Positions 33,164-44,313 of a DNA stretch of 64,000 nucleotides are shown here, piece by piece; the stretch's first letter is position 1; every line of letters starts with the position of its first letter. Below the pieces are notes generated by a model, which was not told where the DNA came from, did no database searches, and saw only the letters and a list, made by a program, of their open reading frames with translations. The stretch is from Coxiella endosymbiont of Amblyomma sculptum. Lineage in GTDB: Bacteria > Pseudomonadota > Gammaproteobacteria > Coxiellales > Coxiellaceae. The translations under genes were made by a program, and so were the position numbers. The stretch covers positions 124,001 to 188,000 of the forward strand of contig NZ_CP033868.1 in NCBI RefSeq assembly GCF_009883795.1, read 5' to 3'.

Positions 33164-33179
33164 TATCGTAGTATTTACT

Positions 33180-33683
33180 GTGGAACGTTTTAAAAGAAAA
33201 ATCATTAAAATTATTAAAAATTTTACATTTTCAGAGCTTGTAAAAGGGCTTGTTTTAACTTTTCGTTATTTTTGTAAGAAAAAGATAACTCTTCACTATC
33301 CCGAAGAAGAAGTTCCCAGATCATTTCGTTTTCGTGGTATGCTGGCTTTACGGCGTTACGCAAACGGAGAGGAACGTTGCATTGCTTGTAAGTTATGTGA
33401 AGCGGTATGCCCTGCTTTGGCTATTACTATCGAATCAGCTCCCCGAATAGGGGATGGTTCTCGAAAGACAACGGTTTACAATGTCGATATATTTAAATGT
33501 ATTTACTGTGGATTTTGTGAAGAATCATGTCCTGTTGATGCTATTGTATTAACGACAGAGATGCACTATAGCATCAAGAATCGTGGAGAAAATATTTTGA
33601 CCAAGGAAAAATTGCTGATGATTGGAGATATATATGAAAAGGAAATTACGAGAAATCTTAAAAGGGATCAAAAATACAAGTAG
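33180..33683 (+). CDS. nuoI: NADH-quinone oxidoreductase subunit I
   Basis: 167 residues. Ferredoxin-like subunit with clusters N6a and N6b: two CxxCxxCxxxCP motifs, [16 protein letters not shown] and [19 protein letters not shown] start at 33180. The nuoI-nuoJ gap of about 100 bases is the largest in the operon and holds an inverted AAACTCCG/TTTTGGAAAC-type sequence but no clear signal. Confidence 0.96.
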   Translation: MERFKRKIIKIIKNFTFSELVKGLVLTFRYFCKKKITLHYPEEEVPRSFRFRGMLALRRYANGEERCIACKLCEAVCPALAITIESAPRIGDGSRKTTVYNVDIFKCIYCGFCEESCPVDAIVLTTEMHYSIKNRGENILTKEKLLMIGDIYEKEITRNLKRDQKYK

Positions 33684-33785
33684 CCGATAAGTAGTGATCT
33701 GTTAAATTAGCCGTTCATCTGAAAACTCCGTTTTTGGAAACGGGAATAAAATAAAAAATCAGCATTAAGAAATAGTTTTTTGTTT

Positions 33786-34394
33786 ATGACGATGTATGGA
33801 TTCGTATTCTTTGTTTTTTCAATTGTTCTAGTTTCTGCTGCGGTGATGGTGGTTGCGTTGCAGAACACGGTATACGCTGTATTTTTTCTCATACTCGTAT
33901 TTTTTTCTAGTGCTGTTCTGTGGATAATGATGCAATCCGAATTTTTGGCTTTAGTGCTAATTTTCATTTATGTCGGTGCAATTATGACCTTGTTTTTATT
34001 TGTTGTAATGTCTTTAAATACCGCATTTTTCGGAGAGCAGAAAAGATTTACCAGATTTTTATCTCCCAGTGCAATTTCGATACTATTATTAATTTCTATA
34101 ATGGCGGTTTTGATAAATTCTCACCGTTTTGGAATGAATATAGTTTCACTGCATTGCGCGTCCAGTGATTTTAGTAGTGTTAGGGTTGTAGGAAATCTTC
34201 TTTACACCAGTTATCTCTATCCTCTGGAAATTTCTGCTATTGTATTGCTCGTCGCTACCATTGCAGCAGTTACACTGGTATTGTACAGATCTGACAACAT
34301 CAAAATGCAGCGAGTTTCTGAGCAATTACAGGTCACAAAATCGGACCGACTGCAAATAATCAAAGACGGAATAAAGACAGATATAAATAAATAA
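33786..34394 (+). CDS. nuoJ: NADH-quinone oxidoreductase subunit J
   Basis: About 202 residues, five transmembrane helices. The conserved third helix [20 protein letters not shown] includes the mid-membrane YVGAI turn linked to coupling. ATG 33786 or 33792 is preferred to the TTG at 33780. The long charged C-terminal tail after the last helix varies in this family. Confidence 0.93.
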   Translation: MTMYGFVFFVFSIVLVSAAVMVVALQNTVYAVFFLILVFFSSAVLWIMMQSEFLALVLIFIYVGAIMTLFLFVVMSLNTAFFGEQKRFTRFLSPSAISILLLISIMAVLINSHRFGMNIVSLHCASSDFSSVRVVGNLLYTSYLYPLEISAIVLLVATIAAVTLVLYRSDNIKMQRVSEQLQVTKSDRLQIIKDGIKTDINK

Positions 34395-34405
34395 GGATTA
34401 AAAGG

Positions 34406-34711
34406 ATGATTCCTCTGAGTTATGTTCTAGTAATGAGCGCAATTTTATTTGGTTTAGGATTTTTGGGAATCGTTATCAATCGTAAAAATTTCATCGTATT
34501 GTTGATGTGTATTGAAATGATTCTATTGGCAACTGACACCAATTTTATTGCTTTTTCCCGATATTTAGGAACAAGATCGGGAGAATTGTTCGTACTTTTT
34601 GTACTGACTGTAACAGCAGCTGAATCGGCTATTGGTTTAGCAATTTTGGTTGTGTTGTACCGACTTCGCGGGAATATTAATGTTGACGATATGCATAGTT
34701 TGAAGGGCTAA
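34406..34711 (+). CDS. nuoK: NADH-quinone oxidoreductase subunit K
   Basis: 101 residues, three helices. The conserved acidic residues for proton translocation are in [11 protein letters not shown] and [15 protein letters not shown]. Standard length. Confidence 0.96.
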   Translation: MIPLSYVLVMSAILFGLGFLGIVINRKNFIVLLMCIEMILLATDTNFIAFSRYLGTRSGELFVLFVLTVTAAESAIGLAILVVLYRLRGNINVDDMHSLKG

Positions 34712-34718
34712 TATACAA

Positions 34719-36677
34719 ATGATTAAATCTCTGACCTTGTTTACTGTATTAGCGCCTTTATTGGGCTGTCTAATCTCTGGGCTGGGTGGAACGTACATTG
34801 GTCGGAAAGGAACACAATGGATTACGATCGGCTTTATAACTATTTCTTTTCTGACTGCTTTTTGGATATTTGTGTTAGTGATTGTAAATGGGATGCGTTA
34901 CTATGGAACAATTTATACTTGGGGAGTCAGCGGCGGTCTTCATTTTAATATTGGTTTTATGGTAGATGCATTAACCGCTGTTATGATGTTGATTGTTATT
35001 TTTATTTCTTGGGTGGTACACATTTACAGCATTGGCTATATGGCGGACGATTCCGGATACTGTCGGTTTTTTTCTTATATGTCGATGTTTACTTTTTTCA
35101 TGTTAGTACTCGTGGTGGCAAATAATTTCTTTCAACTGTTTTTTGGATGGGAAGGAGTAGGATTAGTTTCTTACCTATTGATTGGTTTTTGGTTTGAAAA
35201 AGAGTCGGCAGTATCCGGAAGTTTAAAAGCTTTTTTGATTAATCGATCCGGAGATTTTGGTTTTATCCTTGGTATTGCTGCCATTTCGGATTATTTTGGA
35301 AGTCTCGATTATCATATCGTTTTTTCGAAAGCTTCTGAAATTCTACAAAAGACAATTAATAATGTTCTTCCAAATTTTCATTGGTCTGTTCTCACAATGA
35401 TTTGTATTTTACTGTTTATCGGTGCTATCGGAAAATCCGCTCAAATTCCTTTGCACGTATGGTTGCCAGAATCAATGGAAGGCCCAGTTCCGATTTCGGC
35501 TTTGATTCACGCGGCAACTATGGTGACAGCCGGTGTATTTTTAGTTGTTCGAATGTCGCCTCTTTTTGAATTGTCGCAAACAGCTTTAAGTGCAATTTTG
35601 GTTATTGGAGCCACTACAGCGCTTCTGACGGGTTTGTTGGCTTTCGTCGAATTTGATATCAAACGTATTATCGCATTTTCTACAATGTCTCAATTGGGTT
35701 ATATGATGGCAGCTAATGGTGTTTCCGCCTATTCAATAGCTATTTTGCATTTGTTAACACATGCTTTTTTTAAAGCCTTATTGTTCCTGTCTGCTGGATC
35801 AGTGATCGTTGCTCTACACCACGAGCAAGATATACGTAAAATGGGAAATCTGCGAAAATATTTGCCCACGACTTACTTAACTTTTTTGATTGGAGTGTTG
35901 TCTTTGTCCGCCATTCCTCCATTTTCTGGATTTTATTCTAAGGACGTAATTATTGAAGCAGTTTTCCACTCTACTATTCCTGGAGCCCGGTACGCCTACC
36001 TTTGTTTATTGTTAGGTGTTTTTGTCACCAGTTACTATATCTTTCGCGTGTTTTTTTTAACTTTTCATTCTTCGGAACGAATAGCACCGGAATTAAAACC
36101 TATTAAAGAGACTTCGTGGAGTATGTGCAGTTCTCAATGGATTTTAGGTATTTCTTCAGCGATATTAGGAATAATTCTTATTTATTGGATTTTCTATCGT
36201 AAGCCCGGTTTGTTGGTGTCCAGTCTGAAAGTTTTACCTCAACATGATGTTTTACAGACAGTACGAACTAAATTCCAGAATGTTTTGCATATGACTTATC
36301 ACTATATAGCTACGTTCCCATTTTGGAATTCTATTTTAGGTGTTTTTTCTGCTTGGGTGGCAGTGATTGCTCAACCGCGCATTCCAAAATTATTAAAACA
36401 GCGATTATCCTGGTTACATCAGGTTTTGGTAGCCAAGTATGGTTTTGACACATTCAATCGTTTCGTCTTTGTACGAGGCGGACGGACATTAGCTAATTTT
36501 TTCTTTCGGATAGGTGATTTGGAAGTATTAGATCGTCTTATTGTAGGTGGTGCGGGGCGAAATGTAATTCGTGTGGCGCAATTGATGCGTAGATTGCAAT
36601 CAGGTTATCTGTATCGTTACGTTTCTGTAATGATCTTAGGATTATTAGTTTTTATAATGTGGGCAATATTAAAATAA
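34719..36677 (+). CDS. nuoL: NADH-quinone oxidoreductase subunit L
   Basis: 652 residues. Distal antiporter-like subunit with the long lateral helix. FGWEGVGLVSYLLIGFW has the key Glu, GAIGKSAQIPLHVWLPESMEGPVPISALIHAATMV contains the coupling Lys and the discontinuous helix, and HAFFKALLFLSAGSV follows. Full length. Confidence 0.97.
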   Translation: MIKSLTLFTVLAPLLGCLISGLGGTYIGRKGTQWITIGFITISFLTAFWIFVLVIVNGMRYYGTIYTWGVSGGLHFNIGFMVDALTAVMMLIVIFISWVVHIYSIGYMADDSGYCRFFSYMSMFTFFMLVLVVANNFFQLFFGWEGVGLVSYLLIGFWFEKESAVSGSLKAFLINRSGDFGFILGIAAISDYFGSLDYHIVFSKASEILQKTINNVLPNFHWSVLTMICILLFIGAIGKSAQIPLHVWLPESMEGPVPISALIHAATMVTAGVFLVVRMSPLFELSQTALSAILVIGATTALLTGLLAFVEFDIKRIIAFSTMSQLGYMMAANGVSAYSIAILHLLTHAFFKALLFLSAGSVIVALHHEQDIRKMGNLRKYLPTTYLTFLIGVLSLSAIPPFSGFYSKDVIIEAVFHSTIPGARYAYLCLLLGVFVTSYYIFRVFFLTFHSSERIAPELKPIKETSWSMCSSQWILGISSAILGIILIYWIFYRKPGLLVSSLKVLPQHDVLQTVRTKFQNVLHMTYHYIATFPFWNSILGVFSAWVAVIAQPRIPKLLKQRLSWLHQVLVAKYGFDTFNRFVFVRGGRTLANFFFRIGDLEVLDRLIVGGAGRNVIRVAQLMRRLQSGYLYRYVSVMILGLLVFIMWAILK

Positions 36678-36704
36678 GTACCTTCTGAGAAGGTATACTG
36701 TATT

Positions 36705-38216
36705 ATGTCTTTGCTAAGTACACTTATTTGGCTTCCCATACTAGGGGCTGTTCCCGTTGCGGTGCTTAATAGCCCTAAACGTGCGAATCAAGCGCGTGTG
36801 TTAACTCTGGCGATAGCTCTAATTTCTTTAGTTATTTGTCTCCTGCTTTTTTTTAATTTTGATACTGCTTCTGTAGAAATGCAGTTTAGAGAGCATTTAA
36901 CTTGGATTCCAACTTTTAAAATAAATTATGATCTAGGTGTTGATGGAATTTCGATGCCACTAATAGTACTTTCTTGTTTTACAACTTTATTGGTTGTTTT
37001 GGTTTCTTGGACTTCAATTACAATCAAAAAAAATATGGGGCAATATTTGTCTGCGTTTCTAATAACGCAAGGAGCTACAATAGGAGTTTTTTCTGCTCTG
37101 GATGCTATGCTTTTTTATTTTTTTTGGGAATCTATGTTAATTCCTTTGTACCTTAGCATAGGTATTTGGGGGATGAAAAAGCGTTCTTATGCAGCTATTA
37201 AATTTTTTCTATACAACTCTATGGGGTCTGCTTTATTGCTGGTGGCTTTTCTGTATTTACATGTATATTCAGGAAGTTTTTACATTCCTGACTATTATCG
37301 ATTGCATATAAATATAGCCATTCAGATTTTGGTTTTTTTAGGATTTTTGGGTGCTTTTGCTGTTAAGATGCCAATATGGCCTTTTCACACTTGGTTACCT
37401 GATGTGCATACCGAAGCTCCAGTGAGTGGATCGGTGGTGCTGACTATATTGATGCTAAAACTAGGAGGATACGGATTTTTTCGATTTAGTTTGCCTATTG
37501 TCCCGGATGCAAGTCGTCATTTAGACTGGTTGATGATTGGACTTTCTTTAATCTCTATTGTGTATATTGGACTTATTTCTATCGCGCAGACGAACATGAA
37601 AAAATTGATTGCTTATTCCTCAATTACCCATATGGGATTTGTTATTTTGGGCGCATTTATGTCATTTATGATTATAATGCGTACTGGGAGTTGTCAAGAT
37701 GCTTATCTCAGCCTTGAAGGAGCGATGATGCAGATGATTGCTCATTCTTTTAGTATCGGGGCTATGTTTCTAGGATTTGGAATACTTTATAAAAAACTAC
37801 ATTCCCAAAGAATTTCCAATTTTGGAGGTATTGCTAAAAATATGCCTTTTTTTTCATCTTTTTTCATGATTTTTTCGATGTCGAATATAGGACTTCCAGG
37901 AACTTCCGGATTCGTAGGTGAATTTATGATTTTGCTTAGCGAATTCAGAACCAGCTTTTGGATAACTTTTTTATCCGCTTCTACACTAGTGATTGGAGCA
38001 GCGTATACACTATGGATGTACAAACGTGTGTTTTACGGACCAATCACTAACATTTCAGTTTTGCGACTTGTTGATATCGGAATGATTGAAAAGATTGTTT
38101 TTACACTCATGACAGTAGCGATACTTTGGATTGGTCTTTATCCTAATGTCTTACTGAATGTATTTCATACAACCATTGGTCAGCTATTGCAGGAAACCAT
38201 GCAATTAAAATTATAG
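36705..38216 (+). CDS. nuoM: NADH-quinone oxidoreductase subunit M
   Basis: 503 residues. Second antiporter-like subunit. YFFWESMLIPLYLSIGIWG carries the key Glu, AVKMPIWPFHTWLPDVHTEAPVSGSVVL the coupling Lys and broken helix. Preceded by GAGAAGGT-like spacing and followed by nuoN after 10 bases. Confidence 0.97.
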   Translation: MSLLSTLIWLPILGAVPVAVLNSPKRANQARVLTLAIALISLVICLLLFFNFDTASVEMQFREHLTWIPTFKINYDLGVDGISMPLIVLSCFTTLLVVLVSWTSITIKKNMGQYLSAFLITQGATIGVFSALDAMLFYFFWESMLIPLYLSIGIWGMKKRSYAAIKFFLYNSMGSALLLVAFLYLHVYSGSFYIPDYYRLHINIAIQILVFLGFLGAFAVKMPIWPFHTWLPDVHTEAPVSGSVVLTILMLKLGGYGFFRFSLPIVPDASRHLDWLMIGLSLISIVYIGLISIAQTNMKKLIAYSSITHMGFVILGAFMSFMIIMRTGSCQDAYLSLEGAMMQMIAHSFSIGAMFLGFGILYKKLHSQRISNFGGIAKNMPFFSSFFMIFSMSNIGLPGTSGFVGEFMILLSEFRTSFWITFLSASTLVIGAAYTLWMYKRVFYGPITNISVLRLVDIGMIEKIVFTLMTVAILWIGLYPNVLLNVFHTTIGQLLQETMQLKL

Positions 38217-38226
38217 GACTACAAAT

Positions 38227-39675
38227 ATGTCGACATTGCCAAATCTAGTTCTTGTTTTTCCGGAAATATTTGTGTTGTCTATGGCTCTGTTGATTTTAGT
38301 TTTCGGTAATTTCTTGAATTGTCCTCAAGTTCCTTATTATCTCACCCAATCTACCTTAATAGGAACTTTTTGGCTGATATGGTATATTTTTCCGGAGAAC
38401 AAAATTTCGGCAACGCTTCTTACATTTCACCACATGTTTGTTCTGGATTATGTATCGTTTTATCTCAAGTTATGCATTTGCTTAGTGAGCTTTTGCGCGT
38501 TTTTCTATGTACGAGAATACAATCAAACGTATAAAATTCGGAATGCAGAATTTTATGTATTTGGTCTCTTGTCTTTATTAGGAATGATGATTCTAGTTTC
38601 TTCGCATAATTTGTTAATAACTTTTTTAGGAATGGAGTTGTCATTTCTTCCTACTTGTATTATGTCAATTATGACGCAGCGTCCGCAGATTCGTTGTGTT
38701 GAATCTGGAATAAAATATTTTGTAACTGGTATTGTTGCTTCTGGAATACTAGCTTATGGGATGTCTATGGTTTTTGGTGCCACTCAAAGCCTAGATTTTT
38801 CGAAGATTGCAACAGCGGTGAATCAAATACCTGCTTGTAAGAGCACAATTCTGATATTTGGTTTAGTGTTTATAGTAGCCGCCCTCGCTTTCAAATTAGG
38901 AGTAGTACCTTTTCATATGTGGATTCCTGACATTTATGAAGGCGCACCAAGTTCATCGGTTGTATTTATTTCTACAGCGCCAAAAATAGCGGCTTTTTCT
39001 GTGATTGTTCGTTTGTTAGTAAACACATTGTCTTCCTTGCAAGGGAGTTGGCGTCAAATGTTGATGGTAATGGCTGTTTTATCTATGGGTATTGGGAATT
39101 TTACTGCTATTTTGCAATCCAATGTCAAAAGAATGTTAGCCTATTCATCTATTGCTCACATGGGTTATGTGTTGCTTGGAATCGCATGTGGAACAAAGGA
39201 GGGTTATACAGCAGCTATGTTTTATGCTGTTACATATAGTTTTACAACTCTGAGTAGTTTTGGGATGATTATTTTAATGAGCTTAGAGTGCTTGGAAGAA
39301 CAGGATGATATTGGGTATTTTACTGGATTGAATGATCGAAATTCGTGGTTAGCTTTTATGATGACATTAACTTTATTTTCTTTAGCAGGGATTCCACCTT
39401 CGGTCGGATTTATTGCTAAAGTGGGTATTCTTGACGCTTTGATTAGAGTCCATTTGGTATGGCTCGCAATTCTTTCTGTTTTCTTTACTGTCGTTGGAGC
39501 GTACTATTGCATCCGAATAGTGAAAGCGATGTATTTTGAGAGCCCTACTTTGACTTATAGACCTATTCAGTGTCCTTTGAGAGTAAAAATTGTTTTTTCG
39601 ATCAACAGTTTGGCTGTTTTTTTAATAGGTGTGTTTCCCGAATGGTTGTACACTTTGACACATTTAGCTTTTTAA
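38227..39675 (+). CDS. nuoN: NADH-quinone oxidoreductase subunit N
   Basis: 482 residues. Third antiporter-like subunit; completes the 14 genes. FLGMELSFLPTCIMSIM has the Glu, AFKLGVVPFHMWIPDIYEGAPSSSVVFIS the Lys-containing broken helix. FSLAGIPPSVGFIAK is the usual C-terminal block. Confidence 0.96.
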   Translation: MSTLPNLVLVFPEIFVLSMALLILVFGNFLNCPQVPYYLTQSTLIGTFWLIWYIFPENKISATLLTFHHMFVLDYVSFYLKLCICLVSFCAFFYVREYNQTYKIRNAEFYVFGLLSLLGMMILVSSHNLLITFLGMELSFLPTCIMSIMTQRPQIRCVESGIKYFVTGIVASGILAYGMSMVFGATQSLDFSKIATAVNQIPACKSTILIFGLVFIVAALAFKLGVVPFHMWIPDIYEGAPSSSVVFISTAPKIAAFSVIVRLLVNTLSSLQGSWRQMLMVMAVLSMGIGNFTAILQSNVKRMLAYSSIAHMGYVLLGIACGTKEGYTAAMFYAVTYSFTTLSSFGMIILMSLECLEEQDDIGYFTGLNDRNSWLAFMMTLTLFSLAGIPPSVGFIAKVGILDALIRVHLVWLAILSVFFTVVGAYYCIRIVKAMYFESPTLTYRPIQCPLRVKIVFSINSLAVFLIGVFPEWLYTLTHLAF

Positions 39676-39717
39676 GAAATTTTTCGAACCTAATAAGGGA
39701 AGCACATTGCTAAATTT

Positions 39718-39746
39718 TTGCTATTTGGTAATTTTGTCTATACAAT
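39718..39746 (+). promoter_or_regulatory. sigma-70-type promoter of tRNA-fMet
   Basis: -35 TTGCTA at 39718-39723 and -10 TACAAT at 39741-39746 with 17 bases between, about 11 bases before the tRNA. This gives the tRNA and the downstream nusA-infB genes a promoter independent of nuo. Confidence 0.6.
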
Positions 39747-39757
39747 GATCCTTTTGG

Positions 39758-39831
<74 letters not shown>

Positions 39832-39905
39832 TTTTTGTTGCTATACTGAAGTTGGTAGAAGGCAACAAAATACGAGGTCTTTTTTGGAATGGGTGTATTG
39901 GAATA

Positions 39906-39928
39906 AGAGGGCTTTTTGCCCTTTTTTG
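39906..39928 (+). terminator. intrinsic terminator between tRNA-fMet and nusA
   Basis: AGGGC-TTTTT-GCCCT stem-loop followed by TTTTT. It would end the tRNA transcript before nusA or act as an attenuator of nusA, as leader structures do in other bacteria. A 9-base-pair stem (TTTTGTTGC / GCAACAAAA, about 39833-39870) lies upstream. Confidence 0.75.
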
Positions 39929-40027
39929 TTTTGGAGAGTAAAATAATTAAACACGTTAACGCTGCGTACAATGTACGATTTCTTATAAAATTTTGAAAAT
40001 AACTCGTAATGAACTCGAGAATTAATA

Positions 40028-41521
40028 ATGAATAAAGATATGCTACTAACAGTCGATTCGATGTCTAATGAACGCGGTGTATCAAAGGAAATTATTTTCG
40101 AAGCTATAGAGACGGCTTTAGCTGCTGTAACGGCTAAACGTTATGGCGAAGACGATGTTAAGATCTGTGTATCTATCGATCAAAAAGTCGGTGATTATAA
40201 AACTGCTCGTTGCTGGACAGTAGTAGAGGATACAGAATCTCTAGAGCTACCCGGTCAACAAATTCCTCTAAGTCAAGCACGGGAAATTGATCCTGATTTG
40301 AAAATCGGTGATGTTGTTGAGAAACCGGTTGAATCGGTGCAATTTGGTCGTATCGCGGCTCAGCAAGCCAAACAAGTAATTATTCAGAAAGTACGTGAAG
40401 CTGAGCGAGTGAAAGTCATCCAACAATATGAAAAACGAATAGGAGAACTGATTATTGGAGTCGTCAAACGAGTGACTCGCGATAGTGTTATTTTGGATAT
40501 GGGCGAAAACGCAGAAGCGTTGTTACTCAGAGAAGAAACGATTCCAAGAGAAGCTTTTCGAATCAATGATCGAGTTCGTGTTTATCTATTGGCTGTTCGA
40601 AAAGATAAACGAGGACCTCAATTGCTGGTAAGTCGTACGCGATTGGAGTTTTTAATTGAATTATTCAAAATTGAAGTTCCAGAAATTGGTGAAGAGATAA
40701 TTGAAATTAAAGGAGTCGCTCGAGACCCCGGTTCCCGAGCGAAAGTTTCTGTTAAAACAAATGACGTTCGGATTGATCCTATTGGAGCTTGTGTAGGTAT
40801 GCGGGGGTCACGCGTTCAAGCAGTTTCCAATAAGTTAGGAGGTGAGAGAATTGACATCATTTTATGGGACGATAACCCCGCACAATTGGTAATTAATGCT
40901 ATGGCTCCTGCGGAAGTTACATCTATTGTAGTAGATGAAGATTCTCGTACAATGGATCTTGCGGTCTCGGAAGAACAACTGTCTCAAGCGATTGGACGTA
41001 ATGGGCAAAATATTCGATTGGCTAGTGAGTTGACAGGTTGGACCCTAAACGTTATGAGCGAAATCGAGATGGCGCAAAAGCATGAAAAAGAAGTGGACAA
41101 GATCAAATCTGTTTTTATGAAAAAATTGGATGTTGATGAAGAAGTTGCAGAAGCATTGATTCAAACAGGGTTTACGAGCTTAGAAGAAGTGGCCTATATT
41201 CCAAAAGAGGAATTGCAGAGTGTTGAAGGATTTGATGATGAAATCGCTAGTGAATTGCAACATCGCGCAAGCGATGTTTTACTCGCGCAAGCAATCTCAA
41301 ATCGAGAGGAATCGAATAAACAGAATTCTGTAGAAGATTTGCTGACAATTGAAGGCATGACAGAAGATCTAGCTAGTCAACTTATAGTTCATAAGATATC
41401 AAATCGAGAAGATTTCGCGGGAAAATCGGTGGATGATTTAAAAGAGATTATCAATATTGATGCAGATCTTGCTGCCAAATTGATTATGGCAGCAAGATCT
41501 CATTGGTTTTCGAAAGAATGA
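40028..41521 (+). CDS. nusA: transcription termination/antitermination protein NusA
   Basis: 497 residues. Binds RNA polymerase and modulates pausing, termination and antitermination. Order: N-terminal polymerase-binding domain, S1 domain ([24 protein letters not shown], about 140-165), two KH domains ([17 protein letters not shown] and [19 protein letters not shown]), and two acidic C-terminal repeats (about 355-425 and 430-497). The gene that usually precedes it, rimP, is absent. Confidence 0.97.
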   Translation: MNKDMLLTVDSMSNERGVSKEIIFEAIETALAAVTAKRYGEDDVKICVSIDQKVGDYKTARCWTVVEDTESLELPGQQIPLSQAREIDPDLKIGDVVEKPVESVQFGRIAAQQAKQVIIQKVREAERVKVIQQYEKRIGELIIGVVKRVTRDSVILDMGENAEALLLREETIPREAFRINDRVRVYLLAVRKDKRGPQLLVSRTRLEFLIELFKIEVPEIGEEIIEIKGVARDPGSRAKVSVKTNDVRIDPIGACVGMRGSRVQAVSNKLGGERIDIILWDDNPAQLVINAMAPAEVTSIVVDEDSRTMDLAVSEEQLSQAIGRNGQNIRLASELTGWTLNVMSEIEMAQKHEKEVDKIKSVFMKKLDVDEEVAEALIQTGFTSLEEVAYIPKEELQSVEGFDDEIASELQHRASDVLLAQAISNREESNKQNSVEDLLTIEGMTEDLASQLIVHKISNREDFAGKSVDDLKEIINIDADLAAKLIMAARSHWFSKE

Positions 41522-41528
41522 GATTCAT

Positions 41529-43976
41529 ATGAACAATATAGTAAGTGTAAAGAAATTGGCCGAATTGGTACGGACAACTCCGGAGAACCTTTTAAAACAA
41601 CTGAAAGATGCAGGAATTGCAATTACTCACGTTGATCAAACCATCACTAACGATCAGAAACAAAAATTACTTCTATATTTGAGAACAGCTAGTAATGTAC
41701 TAGATACAAAACATTCGAAGATTGTGTTAAAGAGAAAAAAACTCAGCGTTGTTAGATTAGGAAAAAAACGTATTAATGTGGAAATACGTTCTAAACACGC
41801 TTACGAGAAATCAACCGCAGTGTCTAAAGAAGAAATTCTGTGGGAACCTTCTGTCCTGTCTCCCAAAGAACAAGTGAAGGAAAAAGAAGAAAAAATGGCT
41901 ACTTATAAACCGCAGGATGTTTCTGGTGATATTGAAACCATTACAAGATCAGAAACGAATAAGAGAAGATCGGAAGAAATTAGAGAAATCTCTAAAAAAA
42001 TCGTTCGTAAAGAATTTCGAGTACGTCGTAAAAACGAAGAGGATAAAGCATGGACGTGGGATCGTGAAGAACTTCACATGTCAAAATTTACCGGGGGAGA
42101 ACATCGTCAGCGTAAAACAACAAACTCTACAACAGATGGAACTATTGTTTCCGTTTCATCAAAACTTGAACATGGTTTTTTGAAACCAACAACTCCTATT
42201 ATTCGAGAGGTAGTAGTTCCTAAATCAATTGTTGTTTCTGATCTTGCCCAGAGAATGTCTATCAAAGCATCAGCAGTCATTAAAACTGTGGCAGAAATGG
42301 GAGTGATACTCACTACTGATCAGTGTATCGATCAAAAAACGGCAGAAACCGTTGTAAGAAAGATGGGACATAGAGCTAAACTTATTAGAGATGATACTGT
42401 TGAGAATGATTTAGAAGCTTCCTTAATAAAGGTGAAGAAAAAAACTAGAGAAGGAACAGCCGATTTATCGCCACGATCTCCTATTGTGACTATCATGGGG
42501 CATGTGGATCATGGAAAAACATCCCTTTTGGACTGTATTCGTAAAACTAAGACGACGAGTACTGAATTGGGGGGAATAACTCAGCACATTGGTGCTTATC
42601 ATGTGAACACTGCATCTGGAGCAATTACCTTCTTAGATACGCCGGGGCACGAAGCGTTTACAACCATACGAGCTCGTGGAGCTAAATGTACGGATATTGT
42701 AGTGTTAGTGGTAGCAGCTGATGATGGGGTAATGCCTCAAACAATTGAAGCTATTCAGCATGCGCGGACAGCTAAGGTTCCATTTATCGTAGCAATTAAC
42801 AAAATGGATAAAACGGAAGCAGATCCCAATCGGATTAAAATCGAATTATCTAAACAGGAAATTGTTCCGGAAGAATGGGGTGGGGAAACTTTGTTTCAAT
42901 TAATTTCGGCCAAAACTGGAGAAGGTATCGATTCTTTACTAGAGTGTATTTTGCTACAAGCCGAAATGCTGGAACTAAAGTCTTCAAATCATGGACTTGC
43001 GCGAGGGACAGTAATCGAGTCTCGTTTGGATAAAAAAAGAGGTCCCGTAGCTACTATCTTAGTGATGAGTGGAGAGCTGCGTCTCGGAGATACACTACTA
43101 GTAGGACAGGAATATGGTCGAGTGCGTGCTATGATTGGTGATGATGGCCATCCTTGTTTGCGAGCAAGACCTTCGATTCCTGTTGAGGTATTAGGACTTT
43201 CGAATATACCGACAGCTGGCGAAGAAGCAGTAGTAGTGCAGGATGAGCGTAAAGCGCGCGAAATTGCGCGCTTTCGACAGTGGAAGAATCGCGAGATTCG
43301 TCTGACGAAAAGACAGACAATTTGTTTAGAAAGTGTTTTTGATCGCGTAAAAAAGGACACTAATACCTTGAATATTGTATTAAAATCGGACGTGCAGGGT
43401 TCTTTGGAAGCTTTGTTGTCTGCCCTCGATAAACTATCATCCGATACAGTTCAAGTAAATTTCGTTTCTAAAGGAATAGGAAGTATTACCGAATCGGATG
43501 TACATCTGGCCATTGCATCCAACGCGGTCGTTATTGGTTTTAACGTTCGAGCTGATACGCTCGCCCGTTCTTTAGCAGAACGGGAAGGGGTTGTTTTGCG
43601 CTATTATGATATAATTTACAATCTAATTGATTCAGTAAAAAAATCTCTAGATGGGTTGTCAATTCCAGAATTTGGAGAGAAGATTGTTGGTCTCGCACAA
43701 GTTCGTGAAGTTTTTCGTTCTTCCAAATTGGGAGCTGTTGCGGGGTGTATAGTGACAGAAGGGGTAGTTCGCCGTCATTTGCCTGTTCGTATATTACGTG
43801 ATAATGTGGTAATCTACGAAGGGAAGATGGAGTCTCTACGTCGTTATAAGGAAGACGTAGCAGAAGTTCATCAAGGTATAGAATGCGGAGTCGGAATAAA
43901 AAGTTATGACGACATAAAAGTGGGAGATCAAATTGAAGCTTTTGAAAAAGTTCAGATTGAACGAAGAACTATCTAG
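41529..43976 (+). CDS. infB: translation initiation factor IF-2
   Basis: 815 residues. Delivers initiator tRNA to the 30S subunit. A Lys/Glu-rich, variable N-terminal third precedes the GTPase domain, whose G1 is GHVDHGKTS at about residue 322, G3 DTPGHEAF and G4 [11 protein letters not shown]. Domains for EF-Tu-like barrel, IF2-3 and the fMet-binding C-terminal domain are complete. It lies 7 bases after nusA. Interesting because this genome appears to use unusual start codons. Confidence 0.97.
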   Translation: MNNIVSVKKLAELVRTTPENLLKQLKDAGIAITHVDQTITNDQKQKLLLYLRTASNVLDTKHSKIVLKRKKLSVVRLGKKRINVEIRSKHAYEKSTAVSKEEILWEPSVLSPKEQVKEKEEKMATYKPQDVSGDIETITRSETNKRRSEEIREISKKIVRKEFRVRRKNEEDKAWTWDREELHMSKFTGGEHRQRKTTNSTTDGTIVSVSSKLEHGFLKPTTPIIREVVVPKSIVVSDLAQRMSIKASAVIKTVAEMGVILTTDQCIDQKTAETVVRKMGHRAKLIRDDTVENDLEASLIKVKKKTREGTADLSPRSPIVTIMGHVDHGKTSLLDCIRKTKTTSTELGGITQHIGAYHVNTASGAITFLDTPGHEAFTTIRARGAKCTDIVVLVVAADDGVMPQTIEAIQHARTAKVPFIVAINKMDKTEADPNRIKIELSKQEIVPEEWGGETLFQLISAKTGEGIDSLLECILLQAEMLELKSSNHGLARGTVIESRLDKKRGPVATILVMSGELRLGDTLLVGQEYGRVRAMIGDDGHPCLRARPSIPVEVLGLSNIPTAGEEAVVVQDERKAREIARFRQWKNREIRLTKRQTICLESVFDRVKKDTNTLNIVLKSDVQGSLEALLSALDKLSSDTVQVNFVSKGIGSITESDVHLAIASNAVVIGFNVRADTLARSLAEREGVVLRYYDIIYNLIDSVKKSLDGLSIPEFGEKIVGLAQVREVFRSSKLGAVAGCIVTEGVVRRHLPVRILRDNVVIYEGKMESLRRYKEDVAEVHQGIECGVGIKSYDDIKVGDQIEAFEKVQIERRTI

Positions 43977-44313
43977 TGCGATTTTAAGTCATCGAAAACA
44001 GAGGGTGGCCGGTCTCGTGCGACGGCAATTGTCCGAACTTCTTAAAAAAGAAGTCCATGATCCCAGATTGTCTTTAATTTCTGTGACGGACGCTTTTGTC
44101 TCGTCTGATCTTAGGCAGGCTAAAGTTTTTTATACATTATTGTTACCTGAAGACCACAATCTTCAAGAGATCCAAGAAGTTCTCAATAAAGCTACAGGGT
44201 ACTTACGTCATCTGCTAGCCAGATCTACTATACTACGATATGCCCCCGATTTGGTATTTTATTATGATAACTCTATTGAAAAAGCGGACAGAATCCGTCG
44301 TTTGCTAAATTAG
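43933..44313 (+). CDS. rbfA: 30S ribosome-binding factor RbfA
   Basis: Cold-shock ribosome maturation factor binding the 16S 5' region. The KH-like core begins HRKQRVAGLVRRQLSELL and continues KKEVHDPRLSLISVTDAFVSSDLRQAKVFYTLL, the family signature. The first canonical start is TTG 43933, which has GGGAGA before it but lies 44 bases inside infB and adds about 16 non-family residues. Family length points instead to ATT 43981, just after the infB stop. No ATG, GTG or TTG exists in frame at that point. About 111-126 residues. Confidence 0.85.
   Translation: MKLLKKFRLNEELSSAILSHRKQRVAGLVRRQLSELLKKEVHDPRLSLISVTDAFVSSDLRQAKVFYTLLLPEDHNLQEIQEVLNKATGYLRHLLARSTILRYAPDLVFYYDNSIEKADRIRRLLN

Noticed and set aside
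43251-43274. 9-base-pair inverted repeat AAAGCGCGC / GCGCGCTTT inside infB
   Set aside because: Encodes conserved Lys-Ala-Arg-Glu-Ile-Ala-Arg residues, so the symmetry can follow from codon choice; shorter than the pyrH and mreB cases.
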